From Pseudorhodoplanes sinuspersici (lineage in GTDB: Bacteria; Pseudomonadota; Alphaproteobacteria; Rhizobiales; Xanthobacteraceae): a DNA stretch of 64,000 bases. Position numbers and translations under genes: made by a program. A model generated the notes under the pieces. It ran no database searches, had not been told where the DNA came from, and saw nothing but the letters and a program-made list of their open reading frames with translations. Numbering within the stretch: the stretch's first letter is position 1; every line of letters begins with the position of its first letter. This document shows, piece after piece, positions 19,997 through 30,100 of this stretch. The stretch covers positions 5,512,501 to 5,576,500 of the forward strand of contig NZ_CP021112.1 in the NCBI RefSeq assembly GCF_002119765.1, given 5' to 3'.

Positions 19997-21301
19997 TTAC
20001 ACCGCATAATTCCGCACCAGCACTGCAATCCCCGTCCCGGCCCCCCACAGGATCAGACTGATCGCGGCGAGTGCCGCAAGGATCCAGCCTTTTTTCGGAT
20101 AGAGCGCGTCCTGTGCCAGCACCGGCTGCAGGAAGGTGGCGAGATAGACATGCTGCGTGTCGAGCTCGATGCGCGCGCGTTCGAACGCCGCCGCCGCATC
20201 CACATATTGTTTCTGCGCAAAGCCCTGCTCGAGATTGAGCCGGTCGAATCGGCCCATGCTTTCGGCCAGCGCCGGGTCGCTGGCGGCAGTCCCTGCCGCC
20301 ATGCCACCAGCGCGCGACGTCTGCGTCATGCGCGATTCGATCAGCCGAAGCTGGTCGCGGGCCGAACGGATGCGCGCCTCCAGCACCCGCATCGGCGGCG
20401 AGGTCTCCGACATGCTGCGCCGGCTGCTGGCATATTCGCTTTCCATCTTGGCCAGTTCCAGCCGCAGGTCGCCGACCAGCTTCATCATCACCTCGGAGGT
20501 TTTCGAGGCATCGAGAAGGCCTTCGCGGTTGCGCAGCTCACGCATCGACTTGATCCTGTCCTGCAGCGTGTTTTCGGCGAGCGTCAGTTCCGACTGCGCC
20601 TGCTTCAGCGCATCGCGCCGCGCCCGCTCCGACAGGTCGTTGACCAGTTTCTCGCTGGCCGCGATCACCGCTTTGGAAATCGCCAGCGCATCCTCCGGCG
20701 TGAAGGCGCGCACCACCACGGTGATGATGCCGGACATGGACTCGACATTCACATCCACCTGCCAGCGCCAATAGCGCGTCAGCTTCTCGATCGGCTTTTC
20801 CGGATTGAAGCTGAACAGCCAGTCCGCCTTCGATGTGGAGAACATCTCGCGCAGGTTCAGCGTCTTTTCCAGCTCCGTCACCATCCCCTGGCCGCGGATA
20901 TAATCGGCGATGATCAGCGAATCCTGCGTATGCCCGGACGAGCCGGAGATCATGGATAAAGGATCGAGCGGGCCGCGCTCGCCGCCGCGCACCGCGAAGC
21001 GCGCCTCGGAAGCATATTGGTCCGCGGCGAAAATCGCGAGATACAGGCTGGCGGCGAGAACCGGCAGCAGCACCACGGCAATGAACGCAACTGCCACCCA
21101 GGCGCCGAAGGAGGCTTTCAGCCGCTCCGCTTTCTGGCCGAGATTGCCGGCCCAGACCGGTACCGGCCGGCGCATTTCCCGCGACACGTCCTTGAGCGAG
21201 CGCGAAATCATTTCTGCGCCGGACAGCACCTGCCCGTGGCTCACCGTCCCTTCCAGAGGCGAGCGGACACGGTCCTTTGTTGCGTTCGGGGGCGCCATCA
21301 C
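19997..21301 (-). CDS. kpsE: Capsule export inner-membrane protein (KpsE/BexC/CtrB type)
   Basis: A 434-residue polysaccharide co-polymerase/export adaptor. A first membrane segment lies near residues 55-80 (WVAVAFIAVVLLPVLAASLY), followed by the family motif YASEARFAVRGG and QDSLIIADYIRGQGMV. A long periplasmic coiled-coil region spans about 180-370. The second membrane helix is at the C-terminus (GWILAALAAISLILWGAG). It would bridge KpsMT and an outer-membrane Wza/KpsD channel. Its start overlaps the kpsT stop (ATGA), so it is the last gene of the operon. A second paralogue lies at 23896. Confidence 0.93.
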   Translation of the reverse strand: MMAPPNATKDRVRSPLEGTVSHGQVLSGAEMISRSLKDVSREMRRPVPVWAGNLGQKAERLKASFGAWVAVAFIAVVLLPVLAASLYLAIFAADQYASEARFAVRGGERGPLDPLSMISGSSGHTQDSLIIADYIRGQGMVTELEKTLNLREMFSTSKADWLFSFNPEKPIEKLTRYWRWQVDVNVESMSGIITVVVRAFTPEDALAISKAVIAASEKLVNDLSERARRDALKQAQSELTLAENTLQDRIKSMRELRNREGLLDASKTSEVMMKLVGDLRLELAKMESEYASSRRSMSETSPPMRVLEARIRSARDQLRLIESRMTQTSRAGGMAAGTAASDPALAESMGRFDRLNLEQGFAQKQYVDAAAAFERARIELDTQHVYLATFLQPVLAQDALYPKKGWILAALAAISLILWGAGTGIAVLVRNYAV

Positions 21302-21951
21302 ATGTTCAGTTTTCTGTAGGTCTCGATGGCGTCATCGACGTTCGGAAAATATTGCAATTCGCCGTCCGCCAGAACGAGGCCGTGCTGGCAATATTCCTTC
21401 ATCGCGGGGATGTTGTGTGTCACCATGATGAGGTCGGACACTGCTTTACGTTTGTTGAATTCCGACTTGCACCGCGCCTGGAACCGGGCATCTCCCACCG
21501 CCATCGTTTCGTCGATCAGATAGCATTCGAAATTGATCGCCATCGACAGGCCGTAAGCCACCCGCGCGCCCATGCCGGACGAGTAGGTCTTTACCGGCGC
21601 GTCAATATACGGCCCGATCTCTGCAAAATCCTCAACAAAGTCGATGACCTGCCGGACATTCTCGCCATAGACCCGTGCCACGAACTTGATGTTTTCCCGT
21701 CCGGTCATACCGGGATGCAGCCCCCCGGCAAATCCGAGCGGCCACGACACCCGTACGGACTTGCGCACCCGCCCGCGATTGGGCAGTTCGGCGCCCGCCA
21801 GGATCCGCATCAGTGTCGATTTCCCGGCCCCATTGATCCCGAGGACGCCATAGCTGCGGCCTGCCTGGAAATTGAAGTTCACGTCCCGCAGCACCACCTT
21901 CTTGAGGCGGTCGATCCGGTAATATTTGTGCAGGCGCTCGAGCTGAATCAT
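21298..21951 (-). CDS. kpsT: Capsular polysaccharide ABC transporter ATPase
   Basis: A 217-residue ATPase of the polysaccharide ABC exporter. Walker A is GINGAGKST (residues 38-46). The signature region is TYSSGMGARVAYGLSMAI, followed by Walker B CYLIDETMAVGD and the switch His in MVTHN. The short length and GRVRKSVRVSWPLGFAGG are typical of KpsT/CtrD. Four bases separate it from kpsM. Confidence 0.96.
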   Translation of the reverse strand: MIQLERLHKYYRIDRLKKVVLRDVNFNFQAGRSYGVLGINGAGKSTLMRILAGAELPNRGRVRKSVRVSWPLGFAGGLHPGMTGRENIKFVARVYGENVRQVIDFVEDFAEIGPYIDAPVKTYSSGMGARVAYGLSMAINFECYLIDETMAVGDARFQARCKSEFNKRKAVSDLIMVTHNIPAMKEYCQHGLVLADGELQYFPNVDDAIETYRKLNM

Positions 21952-21954
21952 GGA

Positions 21955-22767
21955 TCAATTCTGCAGCAAGATCCTGCGAATGACTTTTTCCGCCACAAGC
22001 CCGGCGAACAGATTGACGCTTGCGAATCCGACCAGGTAGCCACGATCAAGGATATCATTGCCATAGCCGTCATAATAGGCCGACCGCAGCCATTCTACAG
22101 AGTGGAACAGTGGATTCCAGGACATGTAGTACTGGATCCTGGGCGGCAGCGCGGCGACATAGACGAATGCGCCGGAGGTCACGTACATGAGGATCAGCAT
22201 GATGAAGACCACCACGATCCAGAATTTAATGATTTTGCAGAGGACCGCGCCGAGAAAGCCGATCGAAAAGCCGAGATAGATGGTCGCAAAAATCGCCAGC
22301 AAAGCCTGCTCGGGATAGATCGGCATCACCTCGACGCCGAACACATATAAGATAAAGCAAAAGATCGCGATCACCCAGAACGAGGTGATGGTCTCAAGGA
22401 ACCCGCGCGCCAGCACGACATCGACCGATTTGACGATCGGGAAATAAAGCAGCGGCTGGTTTTGCACGAGGCTCATCGAAATCATCCGCGCCGGATAGAG
22501 GCAGAGGATATACGGCAGAATGCCGGTGCCGAGAAATACCGCGGGGCTGGTTCCGAACGGCATTAGCCGCCGGATCACCAGATAGATCGACATGACGACT
22601 AGCAGATGCGTCAGCGGCCACAGTACCTGGATCACATAGCCGAAAAAGGTCCGGCCGAAGCGCGTGCGCATGTCGCGCAGCATCAGCGCGCCGATCACGC
22701 GCGCTTGCACCGCGAGCCCGCCGAGCAACAGGTCCTTTTGTCCGAGGACCCGGTCTTTCACGAGCAT
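21955..22767 (-). CDS. kpsM: Capsular polysaccharide ABC transporter permease
   Basis: A 270-residue ABC-2 type permease with about six hydrophobic segments (for example LWPLTHLLVVMSIYLVI, FWVIAIFCFILYVFGV, IVVVFIMLILMYVTSGAFVY). The N-terminal RDMRTRFGRTFFGYVIQVLW and the late SWNPLFHSVEWLR are KpsM/CtrC features. It forms the inner-membrane channel with KpsT and exports a finished, probably lipid-linked polysaccharide. Confidence 0.95.
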   Translation of the reverse strand: MLVKDRVLGQKDLLLGGLAVQARVIGALMLRDMRTRFGRTFFGYVIQVLWPLTHLLVVMSIYLVIRRLMPFGTSPAVFLGTGILPYILCLYPARMISMSLVQNQPLLYFPIVKSVDVVLARGFLETITSFWVIAIFCFILYVFGVEVMPIYPEQALLAIFATIYLGFSIGFLGAVLCKIIKFWIVVVFIMLILMYVTSGAFVYVAALPPRIQYYMSWNPLFHSVEWLRSAYYDGYGNDILDRGYLVGFASVNLFAGLVAEKVIRRILLQN

Positions 22768-22831
22768 GACAACCGCGCTGCCATCGGCCTTAAATCCCCC
22801 TTCGCCACAGACTTACCCCCTTTTTCAACCA

Positions 22832-23890
22832 TCACGCCGCCGAATTCCTCTCCTCCAACACTCTCCCCACCGCCCTCTCAACCATTTCGTATAATTGCAT
22901 GTCGAGAGAAACGAGCGATTGCGCGCTTTTGAGCTTACCAAGCTGCTCGCTAACTCGTCGCGCCCAAGAAATTTCCGGCTGCACACTATTTGCCAGAATA
23001 TCCCTGCCAATCAACTCGGCCAGCATATGCTTGAACTGATCGTAACGTGTTCGGACTCCCACGAGATCCATCGCCGCGAGCTTGGACAAAGCAACCTGGA
23101 TATGCTGCTTTCGCGGAACCTCATCGGGCTTGCATGCAAGCGCCTTGATCACCGGGTTGGACAATGCAGCCCTTTGTTCCACCGAAAGTCGCTCAAGGCA
23201 TTCGTCGACGCTCTCCATCCGCTCAAGCGTAATGCGCTGGGCCACTGGCCCAAGACAGCGCAATCCAGTCAAGTGCGCATCGAATGAAACTGGCGATTGC
23301 GGCGCAAGCGCATACCGTATGAACAACAAGCGTTCCGCCATTTCTTCAAGCGGGTGCCGCAAGAGTGAAATGATCTTGTAGTCCCGGTCCCGAAAATAGT
23401 GCTCATATTGCCCGTAATTCAATCGACCGGAGATCGCGATTGATTTAGTGGCAGGATTGTTCAGTACGCCGAACATTGTCTCGAATGGATATCGCTCAGC
23501 CGCGTTATAATACAGCGAGAAATGGCTATCCCAAATGGACTCGATCTGAGCATAGGGCATCGCTTGCGGCTCAAAGCGAAGGACTTTCAGCGGTACGTGT
23601 TTTTCTTCCTTGAACGGGCGATAAAGCAGGACACCGGTATCGATATCGCGAATTTCGATCTGATCGATCATGCCCGCGAGGTCGGGAAACACGGTGTCAT
23701 TGATGGCAAATCCATTGTGACCGGTGGGATGAAGCCCCTGGTCTCGCACATCCGGACGGAAGACGTTCGCCTCCAGCTCAGCGACAGTTGAGTCGGGACG
23801 CAAGATGCGAATGCGCGGCACTGCACCAGGATTGTCCGGCGACAGCCAACCCTCGATCCTGTTGCCGTACTTTTCCATATGAAACAGCAT
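22832..23890 (-). CDS. Hypothetical protein with accessory beta domain and sulfotransferase-like core
   Basis: About 352 residues from the ATG at 23890, which is 5 bases past the upstream stop; longer in-frame starts lie inside that gene. Residues 1-65 (GNRIEGWLSPDNPGAV, NVFRPDVRDQG, GHNGFAIND) resemble a small beta-sandwich module found on alphaproteobacterial glycosyltransferases. The middle, including DRDYKIISLLRHPLEEMAER and preceding SIAISGRLNYGQYEH, recalls the 3'-PAPS-binding strand of sulfotransferases, but no clear 5'-PSB loop is seen. It lies inside the kps operon between the second kpsE and kpsM, so a role in modifying the exported polymer is plausible. The function is not established. 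Confidence 0.7.
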   Translation of the reverse strand: MLFHMEKYGNRIEGWLSPDNPGAVPRIRILRPDSTVAELEANVFRPDVRDQGLHPTGHNGFAINDTVFPDLAGMIDQIEIRDIDTGVLLYRPFKEEKHVPLKVLRFEPQAMPYAQIESIWDSHFSLYYNAAERYPFETMFGVLNNPATKSIAISGRLNYGQYEHYFRDRDYKIISLLRHPLEEMAERLLFIRYALAPQSPVSFDAHLTGLRCLGPVAQRITLERMESVDECLERLSVEQRAALSNPVIKALACKPDEVPRKQHIQVALSKLAAMDLVGVRTRYDQFKHMLAELIGRDILANSVQPEISWARRVSEQLGKLKSAQSLVSLDMQLYEMVERAVGRVLEERNSAA

Positions 23891-23895
23891 GTATT

Positions 23896-25128
23896 CTATC
23901 CAATGTGATCGCCGATGGATGCGATGACCAACGTCACCATGCTCCAGAACATCAGACAAACCGCAAAAACGACGGCTGCGCTGACCAACGGCTTTGGATA
24001 AGAGGCCTCCTCAGGCATTGTCGGCCGCACGATCGTGACGACATAAAGCTGCTGTTTCTCCTGCTCTGCTCTTGCCTTTTCAAAACCCGCCTGCGCAATC
24101 GTAAACAGCTTCTCAGCAAACTGGCTTTGAAGCTGAAGATCTTCATACACCGCCAATTGCCCAGAGAGCGTCGTTGCCGATTCGGTCTGGCTCGTCAGTT
24201 TATCCTGCAAGTTCTTGATCTGCTGGTCTATCGATTCGATCTGAGTAGAGAGAAAACGCAGAGTCGGTGCATTCTTATCCATGACACTCTTAAGCGCCTC
24301 GCGATTGCCCTCGAGGGTTATTTTTTCGCGGCTTAGAGCCGTCAAAGTCTCACTCAACGACGTCGCACTTCCAACAGGATCGATCGTGCTTGCCCCCGTC
24401 CGGAATTCAAGAAGCGCCGCCCTTAGCTTCGCCAACCGCTGAAGTGCGAGATCAACTTCAGCGTGCGCTCGGGCCAAAGCATCGCTTCGTGCCCTCTCAG
24501 AGATCTCATTCACCAGCAATTCGCTACGCTGTACGATTTGATCCGCAAGTTTCTTCGCGTCTTCCGGTGCGAACGCTCTCACTCTCAGTGTCAGCACATT
24601 CGATTGGGTATCGATAATGGCCGTAATCTTCCGACGCCAGTAATCCCAGACGTCTTCTAGTGTCTGTTCTGATGTCAGTCGCGAGAACCAATCAACATCT
24701 TTCTTAGAGTATATATTCTCGACAACACCCTTTCCTCCGAGGTCTTCGATAATTGTTCGGCTGCGGATGTAATCCGCAACGATAAAGGAATCCTGCGCAG
24801 TCGAGCGGCCCCCGACCACGCTCGACAGCGATGCGAGCGCGTCTGTTATAGCCGAGCTGCGGGTCTCACTCGGACCACGGACGGCAAATCGGGCTTCTGA
24901 TTCATATTCAGCAGAAGCAACAAAAAGCAGATAGGCAAAATAGATAACCGCCGGCAGACAAACGCAGACAATGAATGAATACCAAAGGAGCCCAAGATGG
25001 CGACGCGCAAGAGTATTCAGCCGGAGACCAGCTCCCAATGTCCCAACAACGGCGCCACCAACTCGCTTAATAGACACCGACTCTGTGCGAAGCTTCTCGC
25101 GCCGTTCCGACAATCGTTGGGACGTCAT
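23896..25128 (-). CDS. Second KpsE-type capsule export protein
   Basis: A 410-residue paralogue of the protein encoded at 19997. It shares the layout: one membrane helix at about 50-70 (WYSFIVCVCLPAVIYFAYLL), EYESEARFAVRGP, QDSFIVADYIRSRTI, VRAFAPEDAKKLADQIV, a long coiled coil and a C-terminal helix (AAVVFAVCLMFWSMVTLVI). The two differ clearly in sequence, and this copy is more AT-rich. It is the first gene of the five-gene minus-strand operon. The leader is probably upstream of 25128. Confidence 0.9.
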   Translation of the reverse strand: MTSQRLSERREKLRTESVSIKRVGGAVVGTLGAGLRLNTLARRHLGLLWYSFIVCVCLPAVIYFAYLLFVASAEYESEARFAVRGPSETRSSAITDALASLSSVVGGRSTAQDSFIVADYIRSRTIIEDLGGKGVVENIYSKKDVDWFSRLTSEQTLEDVWDYWRRKITAIIDTQSNVLTLRVRAFAPEDAKKLADQIVQRSELLVNEISERARSDALARAHAEVDLALQRLAKLRAALLEFRTGASTIDPVGSATSLSETLTALSREKITLEGNREALKSVMDKNAPTLRFLSTQIESIDQQIKNLQDKLTSQTESATTLSGQLAVYEDLQLQSQFAEKLFTIAQAGFEKARAEQEKQQLYVVTIVRPTMPEEASYPKPLVSAAVVFAVCLMFWSMVTLVIASIGDHIG

Positions 25129-25821
25129 TATTCCTTAAACCCGTAGCCTCAAGGTCACGTCGGCGACTCTTGAATAATAGCACCAACACCGAGGACTAGG
25201 TTGAAAATTCAAAGCGAACTATACCATACTACCTCATTTGGGTATTTTCACAACCAAGATGCAGAAGACACTCACCTGCGTCTTGACAGTCTCAATACGA
25301 AGCATATGCCCCGGCCAGAGCATCGTCGCACTTCATCCGGGCACGGACCCAATGTGGCTGATTCACCACGATGGAAAAGCGCATGATCGTATATTGGACG
25401 CTCCTTATGAGGCCGCGCTCATGGCTGTATTTTAGGCAGCACCGCTTCAGTTCTCTTCCGTACAGTCGGCGAAGTAATCGATTGTTGGAGACCAAGTAAT
25501 AGGTGGACACCTTGACCGGTTGTCGTGACGATCACGAGGGATGCTCGTCTAACGAAGCCCATTCGCTGGAGCATCAAACATTATGCTGGTCTAGCAGCTT
25601 TTGAGTAGCGCTTTGATCGTCTTGATTGCCGGATATGGTTTGGAGTTTGCAGTAATAAGCGCGGAAAGAAATGTCGTTGATGCGAGCCATGAAGCTTCGG
25701 TGATTGCCACAAATCCGGTAGCTGGGAAATTGTTGCTTTGGGTGAAAGAAGTCCACTCTCACTTTAACGAAAAGAAGATGTAAATTCGACCGAAAAGGGC
25801 GTGATCCCATCATCGGACCGA
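25129..25821. other. AT-rich intergenic region, possible remnants only
   Basis: Nearly 700 bases with no convincing gene. A plus-strand ORF of 58 codons (25259-25435) ends in LHPGTDPMWLIHHDGKAHD and might be a gene remnant. Another of 60 codons lies at 25601-25783. Neither has a clear RBS or recognisable family. The region contains the promoter for the kps operon by position. Confidence 0.4.
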
Positions 25822-26805
25822 CTAACGAAACGGGTTTAGCTTGTCGCTCCACGTCGCTTTACGGAGTACTGCCATGAACTCAAGCTGTCCCCAAACAGTC
25901 TCGTAGACTCGTTCTGGCTTTAGGTTCGTGAGCCCCGTTCTTCGAAGCCTCTTCAATATCTCGCGAAAGCTGCTCGGCGTGAACTGCCATGCATGAACGT
26001 CGAGATACGCGCCAGCCACATCCGCGTAGCGCTTTTCAGCACCCCGTAACCGTTCCGCTCGCTTGTCTTTATGGGGATCCTCATGGTCCCCGCACCAATG
26101 CCTTATCGAATGACTGTGTGTCGTGTACGCATAGTGCCGAACGACCGCTTCCTTCGTATGGACCGTCCTTCGCTCATTGTATGCCGCGATGATTTGATCC
26201 AAGTCACTGCAGTCCAAGGATTGGTCAAAGCAATAGCGCTTGTCAGGCACTATCAAAAAATATGCTCCGCCTGGCCGCAGCACGCGCTCAATATCGCTGA
26301 GGTGGCGAACTAGATCCGGCTGGTGTTCGATGCAATGGCTGCTAAAAACCACATCGAACGATCGATCCGGAACCACTTCAAGCCGTCCGGTCGGCGACAC
26401 GAAGTCAATATCCACCGCTGTTTCCAACGGATAGCCATGTTGGGCCGCTCGCTCGAGTAGCCCTATCCGGTCCAAGACGTCGAGATACTTGACCCTCGCT
26501 CCGCGGAGGGCAGGCTTTGTAAATGGACCAATTTCGAGGCAGTCTCCGTCGGGAATCGTTGCTAGGAATCCTGCCCGGTGTGCGGCAGGGCTGCCGATGC
26601 GCCCTTCTTGAATGCCGTGGTTCCGGAAATGAGCCCGGAGCTCGTCATCCGAAAACTGAGCGAGATCGTCATGGATACCGCGATAGAAGTCGATGTCGCA
26701 TTCCGGCGGTAGCTGACCTGGCGTGACCAACCTCGGAAGCAGGTTGAAAAGATAGATCCAGGGAGTATCGAGAGGAATCATAGACTGGCGCAAGTAGGAT
26801 CCCAC
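25822..26805 (-). CDS. SAM-dependent methyltransferase with N-terminal EGR repeat
   Basis: A 327-residue protein. Residues 35-75 (DIDFYRGIHDDLAQFSDDEL followed by HFRNHGIQEGR) are a divergent unit of the FYxxxNPDV...HYxxxGxxEGR repeat seen at 16.9-17.7 kb. The rest is a class I methyltransferase: CLEIGPFTKPAL, VKYLDVLDR, FDVVFSSHCIEHQPDLVRHL (motif II and helix) and RVLRPGGAYFLIVPDKRY. It stands alone, convergent with nothing obvious. The acceptor is unknown. Confidence 0.82.
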   Translation of the reverse strand: MGSYLRQSMIPLDTPWIYLFNLLPRLVTPGQLPPECDIDFYRGIHDDLAQFSDDELRAHFRNHGIQEGRIGSPAAHRAGFLATIPDGDCLEIGPFTKPALRGARVKYLDVLDRIGLLERAAQHGYPLETAVDIDFVSPTGRLEVVPDRSFDVVFSSHCIEHQPDLVRHLSDIERVLRPGGAYFLIVPDKRYCFDQSLDCSDLDQIIAAYNERRTVHTKEAVVRHYAYTTHSHSIRHWCGDHEDPHKDKRAERLRGAEKRYADVAGAYLDVHAWQFTPSSFREILKRLRRTGLTNLKPERVYETVWGQLEFMAVLRKATWSDKLNPFR

Positions 26806-26859
26806 CTAGTATACGATATTGCGCCCAATTTCACAATAAACCACAAGGAGAGTATAGAG

Positions 26860-27102
26860 GTGGACTAGAAAACTGCAGCAATTTGGGGTGGATACACAGC
26901 GGCGCTGGCTGATTTAATGCGACTTCTTGTCAACAAACGGGTGCTGACAACTGACGAGATCAGGGAGTCAGTCACGAAACTCATTGTCCGCTCGAAAGAA
27001 GGAGGCGCGTTGCCAGGATTGATGCTGCACCACTGCACCTGCTGTCAGTTATTGAGAATTGAAGGCTATGCCATGGGGCAAATCCCAAGGCACGCGGTTT
27101 GA
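26860..27102 (+). pseudogene. Small ORF interrupted by amber at codon 3
   Basis: A GTG at 26860 follows a strong RBS (AAGGAGAG). The frame reads GTG GAC TAG and then stays open for 78 codons, beginning KTAAIWGGYTAALADLMRLL and continuing VNKRVLTTDEIRESVTKL. The helical LADLMRLLVNKRVLT segment looks protein-coding. A product could start at the ATG at 26917 (61 residues). Most likely it is a recently broken small gene. No family is recognised. Confidence 0.4.
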
Positions 27103-27186
27103 ATTAACCACCACAACGAGCAGAACCCCACAGCAGACCTCTTGCGTGAAAGCTCGTCGGCTCGTCAGTAGCGGTATAGGCCAAAA

Positions 27187-30100
27187 ATGATGCATCTTCC
27201 TACTATCCTCATCAATCCGACTGAAAAGCCAAAGCGAAAGCCAAAACTGTCGGCTGAGGCTGTTGCTGCCGATGAGACTGTCGAGTGCCACGTCCGCTTA
27301 GGGCTAATACAATTTGCATTGCCGGGCATCGCTTCTCCGTTACCCGTGCTCGGAATTACCGGCTTTGTTCTAGATACCGGAGATTTCGGACGATCAGTTG
27401 AGTGCTCTCTGCTGATCGATAACAAGCCTGTGCGCGACTTCATTGCTAATCGTCCCAACGCCGAAGGAGGCGTCGCACCAGACCTTGGCCTCGGTCGCCA
27501 CGCGTTTTCTTTGCCCATTCCATTTGCGTTTCTCGATGGCGCTGACCACAATGCTGCTGTCGTTCTAAAAGAGACAGGGCGGTGTATCACGACAGCGCCA
27601 ATTCCATTCTGTTCGCCGATGTATAAGACGTCTGGCCATATCAATGGGATAAAGCAGCTGATCCTCAGAGGCTGGGCATGTTTTAGGGCTCGCCCAGAAT
27701 TTCCGGTAGAACTGACCATCACAATCAACGGCAAGTACAAGTTCAATGTGAAGGCGGATCAGTTTCGCAAAGACCTACAAAAAGCAGGGCTCGGAGGCGG
27801 GTGCTGTTCATTTTCCTTCGCGATACCTCCTTCATCGCTCAGGGCGGATACCGAGAATACTGTTACCGTAACCTATTTCCATTCTGGCAAGATCGTCCCA
27901 GATGGAAATATTGTTTTCGTTGCGACAAGGGCTGAAATCGAAAAGGCACGCGCAAGTTGGCCCAAGCCAGACCTCATCGCGACGGAACGCGCGACGCCGA
28001 TCGCACGAATCTATTCATTGTTTGATGATGAGCGCGCCTTTGCATTCTTTCGAGAATTTCTTTCGCCGGGAACAAGCCCCGCCGACCAACCTAAAGTTTC
28101 CATTATTATGCCGTGCTGGAACCGCGGGATGATAGTACATTTTAGTATCGAAACTGTTTTGCAGCAGTCCTATCAAAACTGGGAATTGATTATAGTCGAC
28201 GATGGCAGCACGGACGATACGGTCGATGTCGTTAAGCCTTACCTGAAAGACAAGCGGATCAGTTTGGTGCGCGTGCCTCACGGCGGCGTTTCAGCTGCAA
28301 GGAACGCCGGACTTGAGCACTCGACGGGAGAATTTGTCGCCTATCTAGACTCTGACAACTTGTGGACGGGCTATTATCTCGACCTCATGGTCCGGTTTAT
28401 GCAGCAGCGCCACGCAAGCTGTGCTTATTCCGGATTGAAGGTGCGCGGCGATGACGGTGTGAATTTTCGCGGCATTGACTTTGACTGGCCCGCACTTCTG
28501 CAGGCGAACTATATTGATCTAAATGTCTTTATGCATCGCCGGTCATTGTACGAAGAACTGGGCGGTTTTGATGCCGGCCTTCGCCGCATGGTCGATTGGG
28601 ATTTGATCCTCCGTTATACTAAGCATGCTGGCGCAATCTATGCCCCATTCATCGGCGCCGAGTATGACAACTACAGCCGGACTGACCGCATTACGGTTTC
28701 GCAGGCGGGAGCCTACGCTTTTCGTGTTATCCAGAAACAATTGATCGATTGGCGCGAGCAGCATGATCAGGCGCGCATCAGAGGCCGCGTATCGATAGTC
28801 GTGCCATGCTTGGAGAATCTTGCTCTTACCGAGCAATGCCTGCAATCTATATTTGCTAACACAAACGGCGACTTTGAAGTCGTTATCGTCGATAATGGAA
28901 GTGGAAACGTCGTAAAGGAACGGTTGGCAAGTATCAGTCGAGACCATCCAAATGTGCGCCTGGTTTCCCTCGCAAGCAACTTAAACTTTGCAATAGGCTG
29001 CAATGTTGGCGCGGCGATTAGTTCCGGCGAATATCTGGTATTTCTGAATAATGATACACTGGTAACCAGCCGATGGCTGGAGCAGCTCCTCCTTGCACTT
29101 AAGTCCAACGAAGTTAGGGGCGCCCAACCACTTCTACTCTATCATGACGCAACTGTTCAGTGTGCCGGACATTTTTTTAATAAATATAATTGTCTTCCTT
29201 ACCACTTGTTTCAAAATTTCCCCTGGGATCACCCGGCCGTCAACAGCCCCAGGCGCGTCCATTCAGTAACAGGTGCATGCATCGCCGTCCGCGCTGCAGA
29301 ATTCATTTCTCTTCAGGGCTTCGATCCACTTTTTGTAAATGGAGGCGAGGATGTTGATCTCTGCCTCCGCATGACAGAGCGTTTCGGTGGACACTTTGTC
29401 GTTGCGCCGGAAAGTAAAGTTTATCATTTGGAATCTAAGACCCACGGGCGTGGTCGCTACATAGATGACAATCGCAGGCTATTGGTTCAACGTTGGGCTA
29501 GAAAAGCCCCGGTTGATGACGAGGCTGTCCTGCGCTCAGTTGGGTTTGTGATTGGCAGCTACAGCGTTGATAGGGAACCCGCTGTTGCTGTGAGTCTCTT
29601 TAAGGCGAATCCTCTTGCGCGAGAATACTTAATTTCGAAGGCTCGTCGTATTCTCGTCGTGAAGCCCTCAGGTATCGGAAATATGCTTTTGTTCGTTCCG
29701 GCAATGAGCGCCCTCCGCAGTATCTTCCCGGACGCAAAATTTACCGTTGCATGTTATGCTGCCGAAGCCCCTGCCATCCGGCACTTAGCGGATGCGGTTA
29801 TCACGCTTAAAAAAAATCCCGAAGACGGTGCTACACACTTGCCAGAATTGGAAGGCCAGATCGCAATTGGAGAATTCGATCTCGCAGTTTATCCCCCCTT
29901 TACTAACGTTTCTCGACCCACCCCATCAATGAAGCGGGCTATCCGGTGGCATGTGGTCCACCCGTTTTGGGATTTCGCAAGTCGCCATGAGCTTGAACAC
30001 AATATGGATATCCCGCGTATGCTGGGATATACAGGGCCCGCGCCCACCGTAGAATTGCCGACTGCGGATGTTCCTAACCTTGATCAAGTTCCGCGCCCAT

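Noticed and set aside
25500-25560. Possible IS end near GTGGACACCTTGACC
   Set aside because: No matching inverted end or transposase fragment was found in the neighbourhood.
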